This document shows, piece by piece, positions 60,776-64,000 of a stretch of DNA of 64,000 bases. Location of the stretch: NCBI GenBank assembly GCA_030144725.1, contig JASKMD010000008.1:16046782-16110781 (forward strand). The letters are read 5' to 3'. The stretch comes from Haematococcus lacustris. Taxonomy: Eukaryota; Chlorophyta; Chlorophyceae; Chlamydomonadales; Haematococcaceae. The position numbers and the translations under genes are program-made. The notes beneath the pieces are model-generated. The model made no database searches. It was not told where the DNA came from and worked only from the letters and a program-made list of their open reading frames with translations. The number at the start of each line of letters is the position of its first letter. Position 1 is the first letter of the stretch.

Positions 60776-63347
60776 ATGCACGGCTGTTTGTATGCTGCCC
60801 CGCATCGCGCCGACTGCCGCCTTCCATGTGGGAGCTACAAGAAGTTGGAGGCGCGTATGAAAGGCAAGGAAGGGCGTCGAGTCATGTCTCCATCCTGCCC
60901 GGCTTGTGGGTGTTGGGGTAAAGATGCATGCTGCTGCAGGCGGGAGCCACCAGCTGCGGAGGCATTTCCAGATGACGCTAGCTCTCTGGTGGAGGGGCAT
61001 AGGAGACCACACCCAGCCCCTCATCCCCTCCCCTCCCAAGTTCGACCTCACAACAGCAAGAGGCCAGACACACAGCGAAGCAAACGACCAGATGTTGCAA
61101 TAGCTGATCCACCTCAACAACAGTCTCAAAGCTGGCCTGGAGAGCAGGCACGCAAGCCATCTGTCAGGCAGCAGGCACTCGCCCGTGCCATGGCCATCTC
61201 CGCATCGAGCAGCAGTGCAGCTAGTGCAACGCAAGCAGAAGACCCGCCCAACCCTGCAGGGTTGGAGCGGGAGCGAGTAAGGCAGGCTGCCCTGGCGCGC
61301 GCCCTGTCTTCATTGGCCCGCCGGCCACTAACATGCAAGCAAATGTCAGAGAAGCTGGAAGAATGGGATTACCATGCAGCCCTGGCTGCTGAAGTGGTGG
61401 CAGATTTGCAGCGCACTGTGAGCGGTGGCGGCGGCCAAGGTGGTGGCAGACCTCCCTCAGCCTAAGCACCCTTTGCTATGGGGCAGTGGTGACAAGTGTG
61501 CCTGAAGATACCACCTGGCCCCCAAGTGGGGCAGTCGTACTCAGTTTCATTCAATTAGCATGACAAACAAACTGCAATACAAGCTGCTACAGCCTGGTGC
61601 CTAGCACATGGGTTTTCTGCACATTTCGAGCAATAGCCACCTGGGTCGCGACTCCACACCTTGCTGCTGCCTTGGACTTGCTGAGCTTCACTCTTCCTGC
61701 CAGGCAGCCTCACACTTCCAGTTAAGCAGCCTGTAGCCGACAGCTGGAGTGGTGCTCACCAAACCCACAATGTTGCAGCCAGAGCAGGGTTTGCTGTACA
61801 CGCGCACGCAGCCTAATACAGGCTGGGTAGAGGTGGCTATAGGACCCCTGATGCTGGCAGGCGAGCCAGTGCCTGGAGCCCTGCACTTTGGTCCTGTTGG
61901 TGCAGGGCGATCTGGATGACGCCTCGTATGCGCAGCGCTATGTGGAGGGGAAGTGGCGTGTGTACAAGCGCTCACCTGCCTTGCTCCACCAGGTGTGTGC
62001 TCACTCTGGAACAGCACTGTAGCCATGGCCCAGTCCGTATCTTGTGCGGCGCTTGCTGGCAGGGAGCACTTGCCTGGCCACTACACATGCTGCCCGTGGC
62101 TGCTGACAAGGGCGGGTCACAGGGTGGGCAGGCTCTTAGTAAGCAGGCCGTCAGCTGCTCCATGGCTGACTCTATGAGCTCAGGGTCATCACATTAGACC
62201 ACCATCATCATCACCATCATCACCAGCATCATCACCATCATCACCACCATTACCAATACCATCAGCATCATCATTACGTGGCATCTGCCAGAAGTCGTCA
62301 CTGCAGACTTGACGCCAGACTTGACGCAGCATCAGCGCGAACATTGTGTCGCTCCTAAACATAAGCATCATGTTATCTGGCATGTGAGAGCTGACTATGC
62401 AACTAACGTAAAGGCCTACAGGAGCCACATGCAGTTGTTGCATGTGGGCATGCATGCAGGAGCTGAATTCAAAGGGTGTCAGTGCAGCACACATCGACAA
62501 CGCTCTCTGTAGTTTGTTCGGCGACGGGTGAGTGTGACAACGCCCCATTCACTGCAGAGCAAACCCAGGGCAGCCCTCCCCTGCTTCCGGGCTGCTGTGC
62601 GCCCCAGCAGCCGCACAGTAAGAGCTCTGGTCAGCAATGATACCTAAAGGCCAAAGTACCGCTCAGGGTCAGGGTAGCGAGGGGTCCTGCCCAGCTGCTA
62701 GAACATGGAGTGCGTGAGATGCCCTGTGGTGCACCAAATCGTGCTCATCGGTCAGCAGTCAGCGGTCAGCAGGTCAGGGTAAGTGCTGAGTCGAGCGCAT
62801 TCATGGCCCATGGTGCAGGTGGCGTGACAGCAACAACCTGGTGTCACGCGGGGAGGACGATGCCAGCCAGGCAGCTTTCAAGGACATTTGCGCTGAGTTT
62901 GGAACTCACAGCACGGAAGCAGCTGCAGCCCGGCCGCTGTCTCACGACCTGAAGGATGCCGTGCTTGCGCAACAATCCAGGCTTAAGGGCCTGCCATTGG
63001 CAACACAAACGTACGTGGGGCGGCCTGCTGATAGGTGCTGTGGCGTGGTAGGGCGAGATGGTGTGGGTGGTAGCATGCTCCGCCTGGCAGATGGACCAAC
63101 ATAGAACAGGCTCGTGGCAGCAATAGTCGGCCAAGTGTCATTTGGCGCATGCTTGAACTGCTGCACATCATGAGCTTTGTGAGGAGCGACAGCTCAACCA
63201 CCACCACCTTTGTGTTGTATGCAGCATGCCCACTGTTACATTGTGTATTTGGTGTGCAGGCGGAGGCTGCAGGCTTGGATGCAACGCCGGGGCCATAGCT
63301 GGAGCACATGCAAGAGCATTTTGACGGACTTAGGTTACATGGATTGA
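60776..63347 (+). CDS. RECX: RecX-family regulatory protein,358 aa
   Basis: Bacterial RecX binds RecA filaments and limits strand exchange; plants carry organelle-targeted homologues. Exons: 60776-61417, 61906-61992, 62460-62527, 62819-63010, 63260-63347, all phase-consistent. After a long N-terminal extension of about 165 residues, three-helix repeats appear in RecX order. The first is ALARALSSLARRPLTCKQMS with KLEEWDYHAALAAEVV. The second is LDDASYAQRYVEGKW with YKRSPALLHQELNSKGVS. The third is LKDAVLAQQSRLKGLP with RRLQAWMQRRGHSW. The N-terminus contains Cys-rich pieces and could include a transit peptide, though it is not typical. The in-frame region is open upstream to 60707 without another ATG. 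It would act with a plastid or mitochondrial RecA rather than with nuclear RAD51; that is inference. Confidence 0.9.
62203..62276. repeat. (CAT)n-type microsatellite in a RecX intron
   Basis: A degenerate run of ATC/ACC triplets inside the intron 61993-62459. Confidence 0.85.
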
Positions 63348-63357
63348 GGAGCTTCAG

Positions 63358-63591
63358 CCCCCTTGTCCCACACTAGGGCCTCCGTATGAGTCAGACCACT
63401 AGAGACCACTAAGGATCATTAGCGGGATCACTCAAATGGTGTTGAAGTTGAGTATACCCAATGCATATGGACATGGTGCATGACTGCCTACCACCTACAC
63501 TATTGCCTCACCCGTGAGGGCTGTAGTCTACATTTGGCATGACGGATGTGCGCTAATGTAAGCTGATGACAGCTCAAGTAGGGGGCACACA
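63358..63591 (-). ncRNA. Conserved Fanzor 3' tract and element end, guide-RNA candidate (copy F)
   Basis: Same order as in copy C: stop codon, then the AGCTGTCATCAGCTTAC block, a hairpin-capable CCTCA-CGGG-TGAGG, the invariant GTAGGTGGTAGGC (63486-63498), and the terminal motif with GGACAAGGGGG at 63358. It lies only 10 bp beyond the RecX stop codon. Confidence 0.4.
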
Positions 63592-64000
63592 TTACTGTGC
63601 CTCAGCAGGCTGCCTGGTGCTGCTGGGCATTGGGTGGCCGGTCTTATACCCGCTTGCAGCCCAGGCCAGGGTACTCCTTGCCCTTGGCTGGCAGAGCTCC
63701 CTGTTCTGGCCAGTAGCACAGCTCCAGCGGGCGCCACCTGCTCTCCCCAATGCGCTGCATGTTCAGCCCTGCGTTGCAGTCCCTGTCCAGCCACCTGCCA
63801 GGCTGTGGGGCTGGCTTTGCCTGGGCACCTTGCCCTGTGCCTTGCTTTTGCCCTTGGTGGGGTCGGTGGCTCAGCTTCCTGCTTAGCCTTGGTGCGCTTG
63901 TTGCGCTTGGCTGGCGGGGGAGTGCTGGGCCCTGGCTCTGAGGCTGTAGGCTGTGTGGTTGCGTGGCTGCTGCGTGGGGCCTGTGGGGGCTTGCGGGGGG
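63592..64000 (-). pseudogene. Fanzor-like element, copy F (C-terminal part, runs off window)
   Basis: Reads WLDRDCNAGLNMQRIGES (RuvC-III), then ELCYWPEQGALPAKGKEYPG and a premature TAA (GTA TAA) about 20 codons before the family stop. Upstream is a Lys/Pro-rich linker similar to copy C. It continues beyond the window edge, so the RuvC-I half is not visible. The Ala to Gly change in RDCNAA does not affect the Asp. Confidence 0.75.

Overview
The window is nuclear DNA of a eukaryote, most likely a GC-rich chlorophycean (volvocalean) green alga of the Haematococcus/Chlamydomonas type. The genes are cut into many short exons with GT-AG (and some GC-AG) introns. Coding exons match plant/algal housekeeping families, polyglutamine tracts are common, and introns hold very long simple repeats. 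The genus is my inference from the style of the proteins and repeats, not from a search.

Layout: 0.6-9.2 kb (-) N-acetylornithine deacetylase (13 exons, 430 aa), sharing a 139-bp bidirectional promoter with a G3E/COG0523 (CobW-like) metal-chaperone GTPase at 9.3-14.5 kb (+). 14.8-15.8 kb holds a decayed Fanzor-like element (copy A). 16.3-26.2 kb (+) is a very large SECIS-binding-protein-2-like gene with zinc fingers, a low-complexity N-terminal region and repeat-filled introns. 27.0-28.8 kb has Fanzor copies B and D. 29.2-33.0 kb (-) is a 7-exon EF-hand gene, divergent from PSF1/GINS1 at 33.4-34.9 kb (+). 34.9-40.3 kb is a 1.5-kb direct duplication of a coiled-coil gene; the two copies flank a 2.06-kb element with perfect 25-bp terminal inverted repeats, and the second copy carries a hAT-type MITE. 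40.6-45.5 kb is a Fanzor cluster: relic E on +, and copy C on -, which is split by an ORF1-only non-LTR retroelement. 46.6-49.9 kb (-) is a Shewanella-like (SLP) phosphatase with a probable plastid leader. 50.1-51.4 kb has a coiled-coil gene, followed by 2.2 kb of (GGGGC)n. 53.7-63.3 kb carries a small membrane-protein start (-), a coiled-coil/TM protein, an unidentified helical protein, RAD51D and a nuclear RecX (all +). The window ends inside Fanzor copy F (-), which begins 10 bp after the RecX stop.

The most striking system is the family of TnpB/Fanzor-like (eukaryotic RNA-guided nuclease-type) elements. Six pieces (A-F) are recognisable from an N-terminal nuclear-localisation-like exon, an acidic N-terminal domain, a RuvC-I GIDPG motif, a DE-HRTS block and a RDCNAALNM RuvC-III motif. 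Three copies also share a conserved 3' noncoding tract with a 13-nt invariant block next to a hairpin, which is where a guide RNA would be expected. None of the copies looks clearly complete.

Recombination and repair genes (RAD51D, RecX) and a replication gene (PSF1) share the window with housekeeping genes. I see no operon-like logic. Several reading-frame breaks fall at short homopolymers and may be assembly errors rather than biology.
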